A DNA stretch of 64,000 nucleotides, from the NCBI GenBank assembly GCA_015056325.1, contig SVGL01000003.1, positions 1 to 64,000 of the forward strand, read 5' to 3'. The position numbers were made by a program, and so were the translations under genes. This document shows, one piece after another, positions 53,681 to 62,932 of this stretch (the stretch's first letter is position 1; every line of letters starts with the position of its first letter). Under the pieces are notes generated by a model. The model saw only the letters and a list, made by a program, of their open reading frames with translations. It was not told where the DNA came from and did no database searches. Source of the DNA: Clostridiales bacterium (GTDB lineage: Bacteria; Bacillota; Clostridia; Christensenellales; Aristaeellaceae).

Positions 53681-54700
53681 ATGAAACTCAAGAAGATTGC
53701 TGCGCTGCTGCTGATGATGGTGCTGGCACTGACCATGACCGTCCAGGCGGAAACCGTATTGGAGCCCCTGCCGATGGATGATCTGTCCTTTGGCGCAAAG
53801 CCCAAGGATGAAAACTATATCGCCAATACGGCAGAGAAGGTCAAGAACCAGGAGTATATTTCCCACATCGGCTATGAGGATGAGTCCATCTCTGTGCGGA
53901 TCTACAAGGATCGCTATGCGGATACGGATTATGTCTACGCCCATGTGAAGATCAGCCATCCTTCCCAGCTGCGCTCTGCGCCTGCATCTATGGACAGCGA
54001 GGGGCTGAAGAATCCCAGCTTCCGCCAGAGCTCCAAGACCCGCGGCCGCCTGATTGCCGATGCGGTGAATGCGGTGGTCTCCCTCAATGGCGACTTCCAT
54101 ATCAAAACGGACGGCAAGGTTACCTTCCGCATGGGCACCCAGGTGCGCAACAATGCCGATGGCCGCTATGATCTGCTGATCATCGATAAGAATGGTGATT
54201 TCTCCCACCTCAGCGGCAACAAGGACAAGAAAAATGGCCCTCTCTTCCCGCTGAAGGCGGATTACACCGCTTACTTTGAGGCAAACCAGGAAAATATGTA
54301 TCAGGTCTTCTGCTTTGGCCCGGTGCTGGTGGAAAATGGCGTCAGCGTCATTGACGAGAAGTACCTGAACAAGTCCATCGGCTCCCAGAACGCTGCCCAG
54401 CGCGCTGCTGTTTGCCAGCTGGGCCCGCTGGAGTACATGCTGGTGGCTTCCTATGGCAACCAGACCAAGGGCAACAAGGGCATGACCATCTTTGAATTTG
54501 CCCAGGCCTGCGAGATGGCCGGCCGTGCGCTGAATCCCGAGAATGGCTGCCTGCTGGCCTTCAACCTGGATGGCGGCAACTCCACCACCCTGAACTTCAA
54601 GGGTATCCGCAACAATAAGTTCTCCTATGTCAAGGTCAACTGCCCGGATATCGAACGTCAGTTGAGCGACATTATCTACTTTGCAACGCTGGTGAAATAA
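53681..54700 (+). CDS. Secreted phosphodiester glycosidase (NAGPA domain)
   Basis: A 339-residue protein with a signal peptide (IAALLLMMVLALTMTVQAET). The phosphodiester glycosidase domain runs from about residue 110 to the end. It is marked by VVSLNGDFH near residue 125, FCFGPVLVENG near 211 and the hallmark NLDGGNSTTL near 296. The family removes N-acetylglucosamine linked by a phosphodiester, as in the mammalian uncovering enzyme, and bacterial members act on wall polymers or exopolysaccharide. It would act outside the membrane, in the same space as the transglutaminase and vWA domains. The start follows AAGGAG. Confidence 0.85.
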   Translation: MKLKKIAALLLMMVLALTMTVQAETVLEPLPMDDLSFGAKPKDENYIANTAEKVKNQEYISHIGYEDESISVRIYKDRYADTDYVYAHVKISHPSQLRSAPASMDSEGLKNPSFRQSSKTRGRLIADAVNAVVSLNGDFHIKTDGKVTFRMGTQVRNNADGRYDLLIIDKNGDFSHLSGNKDKKNGPLFPLKADYTAYFEANQENMYQVFCFGPVLVENGVSVIDEKYLNKSIGSQNAAQRAAVCQLGPLEYMLVASYGNQTKGNKGMTIFEFAQACEMAGRALNPENGCLLAFNLDGGNSTTLNFKGIRNNKFSYVKVNCPDIERQLSDIIYFATLVK

Positions 54701-54701
54701 C

Positions 54702-55613
54702 ATGTACGATAAGCCTGTATGGTACCTGGGGGATTTTGAGTTTCCCATTCATTGGCTGGCGCTGCTGGGGTGCGGCGTTGTAACGCTGATGCTTGCGCTG
54801 CATCTGAGCAGAAAGCGGGGCTTTTCTGTGCAGCAGGTCTGCCTGTATGGCCTGATCGCAGCGGCGCTGGGCTTTGTGATCGGCCGCGGCGTGTACTGCG
54901 TCATCTGCTTTGAAGATATTTTCATGGATGAAATGGGCGAGTTTGCCGGCCCGTGGCGCTTCTTTGACTCCACGGTGGGCAGCGTCAATGTGATGGGCTT
55001 TGTGGCGGGCATCCTGCTGGCGGCGCCGATCACCGCTGCGCTGACCAAGCGCAAGGCCGCCGAGTACCTGGACATGGCCGTGGCGCCCGCGCTGGTGATG
55101 TACATCCTGGCCCGGGCGGTCGAGCCCCTGTCCGGCCAGGGCGTGGGCGATTTCATTGAGATGGAGGTCTGCGTCAGCCATATCGAGGCTGTGCTGACGG
55201 CCATTCTGCTGGCCTTTGTGCCCTTCCTGCGCGGTAAGTCCCGCAAGGCCGGCACGCTGTTCCAGTATGTGCTGACGCTGTGGTGCCTGGCGCAGATTCT
55301 GCCCGAATCCCTCCGTCTGGACGACTCCCTGTCCGTGTTCGTCTTTGCCCGGGTGACCCACCTGGGCTTGGCGGTGACGGTGGGTGTGACCCTGCTGCGG
55401 CTGCTGTTTGCGGGCCGCAAGCACCTGTCAGCCAAGGCCATCGTGCTGGACGTGATCGGCCTGGCGGCGGGCCTGGGCCTGGCCATTGGCACCATCTTTG
55501 CGCTGGACAAGACCAACCTGCCCAAGCTTCTGGTGTATGCCGCAATGGTGCTCTCCTTTGTGGAGCTGGGCTTTGTCATCTGCCGCCGGATTCATAAGGA
55601 GGACGTCCGATGA
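54702..55613 (+). CDS. Lgt-like polytopic membrane protein
   Basis: A 303-residue protein with about seven membrane helices that follows the layout of prolipoprotein diacylglyceryl transferase: a PIHWLALLG start, ALGFVIGRGVYCVICFEDIF in place of the Lgt loop, VNVMGFVAGILLAAP at the HGG position and DMAVAPALVMYILARAVEPL where Lgt has its GRxGNFxN segment. The catalytic His-Gly-Gly and several Arg/Asn positions are not conserved, so it is either a divergent relative or no longer a transferase. It begins one base after the glycosidase stop and overlaps the RCC1 gene by four bases. Confidence 0.55.
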   Translation: MYDKPVWYLGDFEFPIHWLALLGCGVVTLMLALHLSRKRGFSVQQVCLYGLIAAALGFVIGRGVYCVICFEDIFMDEMGEFAGPWRFFDSTVGSVNVMGFVAGILLAAPITAALTKRKAAEYLDMAVAPALVMYILARAVEPLSGQGVGDFIEMEVCVSHIEAVLTAILLAFVPFLRGKSRKAGTLFQYVLTLWCLAQILPESLRLDDSLSVFVFARVTHLGLAVTVGVTLLRLLFAGRKHLSAKAIVLDVIGLAAGLGLAIGTIFALDKTNLPKLLVYAAMVLSFVELGFVICRRIHKEDVR

Positions 55614-56776
55614 AGAAACTGTTTGCCCTGACGATGATCCTCTGCCTTGTGCTGACCTCTGCCTCCGCCGTTACTTACGACACGGAGGACAGCAATGTCC
55701 TGCTGGGCGTGGGCGGCAGCTTCGTCTACGCGAGGGATAACAAGGGCGTCCTGCGTGTGTGGGGCGACAATCAGTTCGGCCAACTGGGCAAGGGCCATGT
55801 GAGCCAGAGCCTGAAGATAAACGAATTCAAGACCAAGAGCACGGAGCTGGATGTGTCCCAGCTGGTGGACATCGTCACCGCGTCGGACTATTCCTTCATG
55901 CTCATGGAGGATGGCTCTGTCTGGGGCGCGGGCAACAATTCCTACCTGCCCCTGACGGTGAAGAGCGGAAAGTACTCCACCCATGTGCGTACACAGCTCC
56001 CCGAGGTGCCTGTGGCGATGGCCACCGGATTCGGCCACGCGATGATGCTGACCGAGAACGGAGAGGTTTACGCCTGGGGCCGCAACAGCGAATATCAGGT
56101 GGGCAACGGCAAGCGCAAGCATGTGCAGGAGCCCTACAAGGTGGATGTGCAGAACATCGTGCAGATTGCCTGCGGCGGCAAGTTCTCCATCGCGCTGGAT
56201 GCCGAGGGCCAGCTCTGGGGCTGGGGTGATAACGAGCACTTCCAGATTTCCCCGGAGAAGAAGACGACCATCCCGACGCCCATCATGATCAACACCGGTG
56301 ATATCGACATCGCTTACATCGACGCCTGCGGCGGCAGCATCGTGCTGCTGGATACCGAGGGTACCCTCTGGACCTGGGGCCGCAACGACTTCCATCAGCT
56401 GGGTTACTACACCAAGGGGAAGCCCACCAAGGAGCCGCAAGCGGTTCCGCTGCCTCTGCCGGTGACCTATGTGGCGGCTTATTCTTCCCAGACATACGCC
56501 ATCCTGGAGGACGGCTCCATGTGGTCCTGGGGCAACAACAGCTACGGCCAGCTGGGCCAGGGCTTCCGCTCCTCCTCTACCGAGGGCGTGCTGCCCGGCA
56601 AGTGCTGGGACAGCGACGTGGTGCTGGTGCAGGGCGGCAGCCTCTTCTGCGTGGCGATGCTGGAGGACGGCACCGTGCTGACGGCCGGCATCAGCAAGTT
56701 CGGCCAGCTGGGCGAGGGGAATTCCCAGAGCAAGTATACTTTGCTGCCCAATGGTATGGATCTGATTGTGGATTAA
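55610..56776 (+). CDS. Secreted RCC1-repeat beta-propeller protein
   Basis: A 388-residue protein with a signal peptide (FALTMILCLVLTSASA) and six to seven RCC1 repeats, each carrying a WGxNxxGQLG-like core: VWGDNQFGQLGKG, AWGRNSEYQVGNG, GWGDNEHFQISP, TWGRNDFHQLGYY, SWGNNSYGQLGQG and ISKFGQLGEG. These form a single propeller, usually for protein binding. The overlapping start with the Lgt-like gene suggests coupled synthesis. Its outside location suggests a partner for the extracellular domains of the preceding locus. Confidence 0.88.
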   Translation: MKKLFALTMILCLVLTSASAVTYDTEDSNVLLGVGGSFVYARDNKGVLRVWGDNQFGQLGKGHVSQSLKINEFKTKSTELDVSQLVDIVTASDYSFMLMEDGSVWGAGNNSYLPLTVKSGKYSTHVRTQLPEVPVAMATGFGHAMMLTENGEVYAWGRNSEYQVGNGKRKHVQEPYKVDVQNIVQIACGGKFSIALDAEGQLWGWGDNEHFQISPEKKTTIPTPIMINTGDIDIAYIDACGGSIVLLDTEGTLWTWGRNDFHQLGYYTKGKPTKEPQAVPLPLPVTYVAAYSSQTYAILEDGSMWSWGNNSYGQLGQGFRSSSTEGVLPGKCWDSDVVLVQGGSLFCVAMLEDGTVLTAGISKFGQLGEGNSQSKYTLLPNGMDLIVD

Positions 56777-56787
56777 CTGTGTATGAA

Positions 56788-56816
56788 AGCTGCCGAGAGA
56801 TCGGCAGCTTTTTTGT
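56788..56816 (+). terminator. Terminator after the RCC1 gene
   Basis: AGCTGCCGA and TCGGCAGCT pair around GAGA and are followed by TTTTTTG. Confidence 0.9.
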
Positions 56817-56818
56817 AT

Positions 56819-57030
56819 GCAGAGGGCGACTTTGCAGCCCGCGCGTGTACGGTGCTGGAACGCTCAACTGCATCGCAAGCCGGGTGCAGCGTCACGCTGC
56901 CTGAGAAATCAGCGGCTTTTTTTGTGCAGAGGGCGACTTTGCAGCCCGCGCGTGTACGGTGCTGGAACGGTCAACTGCATCGCGAGCCGGGCGCAGCGTC
57001 ACGCTGCCTGAGAAATCAGCGGCTTTTTTC
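56819..57030 (+). repeat. Two tandem 107-bp repeats, each ending in a terminator-like hairpin
   Basis: Unit 1 (56819-56925) and unit 2 (56926-57030) differ at only a few bases. Each starts GCAGAGGGCGACTTTGCAGC, contains the palindrome GCAGCGTCACGCTGC, and ends with a hairpin CTGAGAAATCAG within GCTGCC...GCGGC and a run of six to eight Ts. They follow the normal terminator, so three terminators stand in a row. The GGCGACTTTGCA core also occurs in the dispersed repeat at 62652-62850. Confidence 0.9.
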
Positions 57031-57043
57031 TATTGCGGATGCA

Positions 57044-57072
57044 TTGAAATCCCTCCGAATCTATGTTACAAT
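57044..57072 (+). promoter_or_regulatory. Promoter of the GH94 gene
   Basis: TTGAAA (57044-57049), a 17-bp spacer and TACAAT (57067-57072) lie 94 bases before the start codon. Confidence 0.8.
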
Positions 57073-57166
57073 ACAAGTAAAGCACAGCGTTTTTGCCGAG
57101 GGAAGCTGTGCACCTGTCCGAAAACGTTTTAGAATATGATCCTACCATTCAAAGGAGGAAATGACC

Positions 57167-59560
57167 ATGCAGTATGGCTATTTCAACGACGCCAAGCGGG
57201 AGTATGTCATCACCGACCCCCGTACGCCCATGCCCTGGGCAAACTACCTGGGCAGCCCTGAGTACGGCGCGATTGTTACCCAGAACGCCGGCGGCTATTC
57301 CTTCGTGAAGTCCGGCGCGAATGGCCGCATCCTGCGCTACAGCTTTAACCAGTTTGATGAGCCCGGCCGCTATCTCTACCTGCGCGACGACGAGACCGGT
57401 GACTACTGGTCTGCCTCCTGGCGTCCGGTGGAGAAGCCCCTCGAAGCGTACAAGACCATCACCCGCCACGGCACCTCCTACACGGAGATTGAGTCGGAGT
57501 ACGCGGGCATCAAGTCCGAAACGCTGTATTATGTGCCCATGAATGCCACCCATGAGGTCTGGCGCGTGCGCATCACCAACAATTCCGACAAGGCGCGTAC
57601 CATCTCCGCCATGTCCTACTGCGAGCTGACCACTGAAAGCAACTACGAGCAGGATCTGGTCAACCTCCAGTACACCCAGTTCATCACCAATACCACCTTC
57701 CACGGAGACTGCATCGTGCAGCACATCAACCGCTTCTGCGGCGTGAATGAGAAGGGCGAGAACTGGCGCGAGCGTGTATTCGCCCTGGCCGGCGCTCCCG
57801 TGAAGAGCTACTGCGGCTGCCGCGAGAAGTTTACCGGCGTGAACCGCTTCCGCAATCCCCAGGCCGTCGAGAAGGGCGATCTGGGCAATGTGCTCAACTT
57901 CAACGGCAACCCCTGCGGCGCGCTGCATGCTCAGCTGGTGCTCCAACCCGGCGAGAGCAAGACCATCGCTTTCCTGCTGATGCAGAAGGCTCCTTCCTTC
58001 GCCCGCGAGGTTATCGACCGCTATGCGGACACCGAGGCCGTCGTCAATGCGGAGCTGGCGGAGCTGATCGCTTATTGGCACGGCAAGCTGTCCGGCCTGA
58101 TGGTCAATACTCCCGACGCCAAGTTCAACACCATGATCAACACCTGGAACGCCTTCCAGTGCTTCACCACCTTCGTGTGGAGCCGCGCGGCGAGCCTGAT
58201 CTACTGCGGCCAGCGCAACGGCCTGGGTTACCGCGACACTGTGCAGGATATCCAGGGCATCATCCATCTGGATCCTGAAATGGCCAAGGAGCGCCTGGTG
58301 TTCATGCTCAGCGCCCAGGTGCACCACGGCGGCGGCCTGCCCCTGGTGAAGTTTGATCACAAAGCCGGTCATGAGGACAAGCCCGAGGACGAGAGCTACG
58401 TCCGCTCTACCGGCCATCCCCACTACCGCGCTGACGACGCCCTGTGGCTGTTCCCGACCGTGTACAAGTACATCGCCGAGACAGGCAACAAAGACTTCCT
58501 CAATGAAGTCATCCCCTATGCCGACTTCGATGAGGGCACCGTGCTGGATCACCTCAAGCGCGCCATTGACTTCTCCATGAACCACCTGGGCGTGCATGGC
58601 ATGCCTGCCGGCCTCCACGCCGACTGGAACGACTGCTTGCGCCTGGGCGCTGCCGGCGAAAGCTCCTTTGTGGCCATGCAGCTGTACTACGCCACCCGCG
58701 TGCTGGACGAGCTGATGCCCGACACCCCCGAAAACGCCGAGTACCGCGCCTACCTGCGCGAGAAGGGTGAGGAGCAGAAGAAGCTGATCAACGAGCACTT
58801 CTGGGAGGACGACCGCTTCCGCCGCGGCTATTCCGAGGAAGGCTTCCTCATCGGCACCAAGGAGAACATCGAGGGCGCGATGTGGATGAATCCCCAGTGC
58901 TGGGGCGTCATCTCCCGCCTGTCTACGCCTGAGCAGGCCGAAAAGTCCATGCAGACCGTCTTTGAGAAGCTCAACACTCCCTGGGGCGTGGAACTGATGG
59001 GCCCCTGCTACAAGGAACACTACTTCGACGGTGCGCTGATGAAGCTGTTCAACCCCACCACCAAGGAGAACGGCGGCATCTTCTGCCAGGCGCAGGGCTG
59101 GGCCATCCTGGCTGAGGCATTGCTGGGCCACGGCGGCCGCGCCTTTCAGTACTTCTCCGAGAGCTGCCCCGCCTCCTACAATGACCGGGCAGAGCTGCGT
59201 GAGATCGAGCCCTATGTGCATGGCCAGTTCATCGAGGGCCACGAGTCTCCCCAGTCCGGCCGCGGCCATGTGCACTGGCTGACCGGCACCGCCTCCACCG
59301 TGATGGTGGGCTGCGTCGAGGGAATTTGCGGCCTGCGCCCCACCCCCGAAGGCCTGGTCATCCGCCCCGCCATTCCCGCCGAGTGGGACGGCTTCACCAT
59401 GGACAAGACCTTCCGCGGCAAGCGCCTGCACATCACTGTGGACAACGCCGCCCACAAGGAAGGCAACCCCTCCAAGGTGCTGGTCAATGGCGCTGAGGTC
59501 GCCGGCGTGCTGACCGACGACGTGCTGACCGACGGCTGCCAGATCACCGTGGTGATGTAA
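57167..59560 (+). CDS. GH94 family disaccharide phosphorylase
   Basis: A 797-residue protein of glycoside hydrolase family 94, the inverting phosphorylases of cellobiose, chitobiose and related sugars. The N-terminal beta-sandwich (YGAIVTQNAGGYSFVKSG) is followed by the (alpha/alpha)6 barrel with GYRDTVQDIQG near residue 351, the catalytic acid in HADWNDCLRLG near 485 and the phosphate loop GRGHVHWLTGTAST near 701. It turns an imported disaccharide plus phosphate into sugar-1-phosphate and free sugar. Which disaccharide cannot be read safely. ATG 57167 is preferred over 57161 because AAAGGAGG (57151-57158) is two bases from the latter. Single-gene unit. Confidence 0.92.
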   Translation: MQYGYFNDAKREYVITDPRTPMPWANYLGSPEYGAIVTQNAGGYSFVKSGANGRILRYSFNQFDEPGRYLYLRDDETGDYWSASWRPVEKPLEAYKTITRHGTSYTEIESEYAGIKSETLYYVPMNATHEVWRVRITNNSDKARTISAMSYCELTTESNYEQDLVNLQYTQFITNTTFHGDCIVQHINRFCGVNEKGENWRERVFALAGAPVKSYCGCREKFTGVNRFRNPQAVEKGDLGNVLNFNGNPCGALHAQLVLQPGESKTIAFLLMQKAPSFAREVIDRYADTEAVVNAELAELIAYWHGKLSGLMVNTPDAKFNTMINTWNAFQCFTTFVWSRAASLIYCGQRNGLGYRDTVQDIQGIIHLDPEMAKERLVFMLSAQVHHGGGLPLVKFDHKAGHEDKPEDESYVRSTGHPHYRADDALWLFPTVYKYIAETGNKDFLNEVIPYADFDEGTVLDHLKRAIDFSMNHLGVHGMPAGLHADWNDCLRLGAAGESSFVAMQLYYATRVLDELMPDTPENAEYRAYLREKGEEQKKLINEHFWEDDRFRRGYSEEGFLIGTKENIEGAMWMNPQCWGVISRLSTPEQAEKSMQTVFEKLNTPWGVELMGPCYKEHYFDGALMKLFNPTTKENGGIFCQAQGWAILAEALLGHGGRAFQYFSESCPASYNDRAELREIEPYVHGQFIEGHESPQSGRGHVHWLTGTASTVMVGCVEGICGLRPTPEGLVIRPAIPAEWDGFTMDKTFRGKRLHITVDNAAHKEGNPSKVLVNGAEVAGVLTDDVLTDGCQITVVM

Positions 59561-59569
59561 CTGCATTTC

Positions 59570-59602
59570 CGGAGCCTTCCCGCAGGGGGAGGCTCCTTTC
59601 CT
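59570..59602 (+). terminator. Terminator after the GH94 gene
   Basis: GGAGCCTTCCC and GGGGAGGCTCC pair around GCAG and are followed by TTTCC. Confidence 0.8.
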
Positions 59603-59707
59603 ATGCCTCGCAGCAGGAAAACCCGCGCAATCTGTCGAATACAATCCATCACACACATGTGAACACCGCCCCCCTGGGCGAATACGTTTCAAAGGAGTGA
59701 CCCATAT

Positions 59708-62581
59708 ATGTCCCTGACTGCTGGTATGAAGCTGCATGGCTTCACCGTTGACCGCGTCCGTAAGGTCGAGGAGCTCAGCGCGAATCTGGTGGAGATGTCC
59801 CACGACAAGACCGGCGCGCAGCTCGTTTGGGTGGACAACGGCGAGAGCAACAAGCTCTTCTCCATCGCCTTCAAGACCCTGCCGGAGGATTCCACCGGCG
59901 TGTTCCACATCCTGGAGCACTCTGTCCTTTGCGGCAGCGACAAGTTCCCGGTGAAGGAGCCCTTCGTGGAGCTGCTGAAGTCCTCCATGAACACCTTCCT
60001 CAACGCCATGACCTTCCCGGACAAGACCATGTACCCCGTGTCCTCCCGCAACGATCAGGACTTCATGAACCTGACGGAAGTGTATCTGGATGCGGTGTTT
60101 GCCCCTGCCATCCGCACGAACCGGAACATCTTCTACCAGGAGGGCTGGCACATCGAGATGGACGGCCCCGACGCCACCCCCACCTACAAGGGCGTTGTGT
60201 TCAACGAGATGAAGGGCGCGATGTCCTCGGTGGATGAGGTCATCATGGAAGGCATGCTGGCGGCGGCCTACCCCGACACCTGCTACGGCTTCAACTCCGG
60301 CGGCGATCCCCGCGTCATCCCCGAGCTGACCTACGAGAAGTACATGTCCATGTACAACCGCTACTACCACCCCTCCAACAGCCGCATCTGGCTGGACGGC
60401 GCGGTGCCGTTGGATCGCGTGCTCACGATGATTGATGAGTACCTCTCCCGCTTTGAGCGCTCGGATGAAAAGCACGTCATCGCCATGCAGCAGCCCCATG
60501 CCTGCGAGAAGACCCAGTACTACGAGGTTTCCGAGGCAGACGGCACGGACAACAAGGCCATGCTGACCCTGGGCAAGATCATCGGCACCTGGCAGGACGT
60601 GACCCGCTGCTATGCGGCGGACATCCTGGCGGACGCCATTGCCGGCAGCAACGAAGCGCCGCTCAAGCGCGCCGTCATGTCTGCCGGATTGTGCCAGGAC
60701 ATGCACATGGAGGCGGAGAGCTCCATCGCCCAGCCCGGCATGATGCTGACCGTCAAGAACATCGACCCCGCCAACGCTCCCGCCATCCGCGAGCTGATCC
60801 GCAAGACCTGCCTCGAATTGTGCGAGAAGGGCCTCGACAAGACCGACCTGATGGCCTCCATCAACCGCTATGAATTCCGCGTGCGCGAGCCCAACGAGCC
60901 CGCCGGCCTGATGCGCAACATCATGGCGCTCAACACCTGGCTGCACGACGGCGACCCGCTGACCTACCTGGTCTACGACGAGGCATTCGCCGAGCTGCGG
61001 GCGATGGTGGACAACGGCGGCTTCGAGAAGCTGCTGTACGAGCTGCTGGTGAAGGAAGACGACCTGGTCGTGCTGCACACGCTGCCCTCCACCACCCTGG
61101 GCGAGGAAATGCGCGCCGAGGAGGCTGCCAAGCTGGAGGCCATCTCCGCCAAGTGGACGGATGAAGACAAGGCTGCTGTCCTCAAGCTCAACGAGGAACT
61201 TCATGCCTGGCAGCAGACGGCCGATTCCCCCGAGCAGCTGGCGACGCTGCCCGTCCTTGACCTGAGCGAGGTCAGCCCAGACCCGATGCTCCTCCACACC
61301 GAGGAAACCGAGGTTGATGGCGCGACCGTCCTGTATCACAAGGCTGCCACCAACGGCATCGTCCACCTGAGCTACTACTTCCGCCTGACGGACTGCACCC
61401 TGGCAGAGCTTACTGCCCTGAAGGGCCTGGATTCCCTGCTGGGCAAGCTGCCCACAAAGAAGCACACTGCTGCGGAGCTGCAGCAGACCATCAAGCTGCA
61501 CCTGGGCCGCCTCTTCTTCACCCTGGAAAACAAGGAGAAGGCCAAGTGCCCGGACACGACCACGCCCGTGCTGCGGGTTGTATGCTCCGTCATGGCGGAC
61601 AAGATCGACCTGGCCAAGGACCTCATCCACGAGATCCTCACCGAGACCGACTTCACCCAGGTGGAAAAGATCCGCGAGATCGTGCTCCAGCAGGCCGAGC
61701 ATGCACGCCAGTTCTGCATCGGCGGCGGTCATGTCCTGGCGCTGAAGGCTGCGCTGAGCCATTACAGCGCGGCCGGTGCGGCAGAGGAAGCCATGCAGGG
61801 CTATACCTCTGTCAAGCATGGCCTTGACCTGGCGGCGAATTTCGACGAGAAGATTGGCGAAGTTGTTGCCCTGGCGGAAAGCAAGCTGGCTGCGGCGATC
61901 TGCAAGACCCGCCTGGTGCTCTCCGTGACGGCCAATGAGCCCGTCGACGTTGCCCCCATCCTGGCGGACTACCCCGCTGGTACCCCCGTTGCTCCTGCGG
62001 CAGCTTACGTCACTGATGTGCCCATGAAGCGCGGCATCCGTATCCCCGCACAGATCGGCTATGGCGTGCTGGCCTCCGACCTGGGCTGCGAGTGGGATGA
62101 ATCCGGCCGTGTGGCGGCAAACATCCTCTCCCTGGGCTACCTGTGGAATGTCATCCGCGTGCAGGGCGGCGCCTACGGCTGCGGATTGCGCCTGGGCCCG
62201 AATGCGGCTGCGGCCTACTCCTACCGCGATCCCACTCCCGCCCGGAGCCTTCAGATGTACCGCGGCGCGGCGGATTTCCTCCGCGAGTTCGTGGCGTCTG
62301 GTGAGCGCATCGACAAGTTCGTCATCTCCACCATCTCCGAGACTGAGCCGCTGATGTCTCCCCGTGACGAGGGTGCAGTGGCAGACGGCCGCTGGTTCTC
62401 CGGCCGTACGGAGGATGACCTGCGTCAGCAGCGGGCCCAGATCCTCGCCACCGATGGCGAGAAGCTGCTCTCCTGGTGCGCTTCCCTGGAACACATGGCT
62501 GCTACCGGCGCGGTGGCTGTCGTGGCCCACGACGAAGCCCTCAAGGCCTGCGAGGCAGAAGGCATCGAGATCGCTGAATAA
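59708..62581 (+). CDS. M16C family metalloprotease (presequence-protease/insulinase type)
   Basis: A 957-residue, single-chain two-half peptidase of family M16, subfamily C. The inverted zinc motif HxxEH is HILEH near residue 66, and the third ligand Glu lies about 80 residues on, in NLTEVYLDAV. The C-terminal half (GGAYGCGLRLGPNAAAA near 820) is the inactive M16 repeat. Members close around and degrade short peptides. No signal peptide, so cytoplasmic. AAAGGAG precedes the ATG; a -10-like TACAAT (59640-59645) lies upstream without a clear -35. Confidence 0.9.
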   Translation: MSLTAGMKLHGFTVDRVRKVEELSANLVEMSHDKTGAQLVWVDNGESNKLFSIAFKTLPEDSTGVFHILEHSVLCGSDKFPVKEPFVELLKSSMNTFLNAMTFPDKTMYPVSSRNDQDFMNLTEVYLDAVFAPAIRTNRNIFYQEGWHIEMDGPDATPTYKGVVFNEMKGAMSSVDEVIMEGMLAAAYPDTCYGFNSGGDPRVIPELTYEKYMSMYNRYYHPSNSRIWLDGAVPLDRVLTMIDEYLSRFERSDEKHVIAMQQPHACEKTQYYEVSEADGTDNKAMLTLGKIIGTWQDVTRCYAADILADAIAGSNEAPLKRAVMSAGLCQDMHMEAESSIAQPGMMLTVKNIDPANAPAIRELIRKTCLELCEKGLDKTDLMASINRYEFRVREPNEPAGLMRNIMALNTWLHDGDPLTYLVYDEAFAELRAMVDNGGFEKLLYELLVKEDDLVVLHTLPSTTLGEEMRAEEAAKLEAISAKWTDEDKAAVLKLNEELHAWQQTADSPEQLATLPVLDLSEVSPDPMLLHTEETEVDGATVLYHKAATNGIVHLSYYFRLTDCTLAELTALKGLDSLLGKLPTKKHTAAELQQTIKLHLGRLFFTLENKEKAKCPDTTTPVLRVVCSVMADKIDLAKDLIHEILTETDFTQVEKIREIVLQQAEHARQFCIGGGHVLALKAALSHYSAAGAAEEAMQGYTSVKHGLDLAANFDEKIGEVVALAESKLAAAICKTRLVLSVTANEPVDVAPILADYPAGTPVAPAAAYVTDVPMKRGIRIPAQIGYGVLASDLGCEWDESGRVAANILSLGYLWNVIRVQGGAYGCGLRLGPNAAAAYSYRDPTPARSLQMYRGAADFLREFVASGERIDKFVISTISETEPLMSPRDEGAVADGRWFSGRTEDDLRQQRAQILATDGEKLLSWCASLEHMAATGAVAVVAHDEALKACEAEGIEIAE

Positions 62582-62651
62582 ACCAGATAAATGGTTCACA
62601 GTACACCAGTCATCCTCGCTGCCCCTGCGGCTGCCACGTAGCTCCAAAAGG

Positions 62652-62850
62652 GACGATGCGGCGACTTTGCAGAGGATCGCTTCCGCTTTATGCGGAAGTT
62701 CAAGCGATCCTCTGCAACCAGAGCCGCCCCGCAAAGCAGCCGCTCGTCCAACCGCACTGGGGCAGGATGGGGGCCGGGGGAAAACACAGTTTTGTTTTCC
62801 CCCGGCGGCTTTGCGCCGCTTTCGACGCGCGAAAGCGGCCTCCCATCGGC
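62652..62850 (+). repeat. Dispersed structured repeat, family 2, full copy
   Basis: This gene-free stretch holds three strong hairpins: GCAGAGGATCGCTT with its complement around a CCGC/GCGG tip, GCCGGGGGAAAAC/GTTTTCCCCCGGC, and GCCGCTTTCG/CGAAAGCGGC. Inverted partial copies are at 21118-21349 and 22519-22590. The rest of the gap from 62582 to 62932 shows no gene. Confidence 0.8.
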
Positions 62851-62895
62851 TTTTACTGCTGAATAAGCCTTTAAAAAACATGAAGAACCCACGAT

Positions 62896-62928
62896 AAAAG
62901 GCTCCCCCGCGGGGGAGCCTTTTGGTTT
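62896..62928. terminator. Bidirectional terminator between the protease and flavoprotein genes
   Basis: A perfect palindrome AAAAGGCTCCCCC-GC-GGGGGAGCCTTTT serves both convergent genes. Confidence 0.92.
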
Positions 62929-62932
62929 GTCA

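Noticed and set aside
56819-57030. Possible CRISPR array
   Set aside because: Only two 107-bp direct units with no spacers, each ending in a terminator; no cas genes nearby.
57149-62881. Antisense open frame of 1910 codons opposite the GH94 and M16 genes
   Set aside because: It crosses a terminator, promoter and intergenic region and encodes only repetitive Gly/His/Val-rich sequence.
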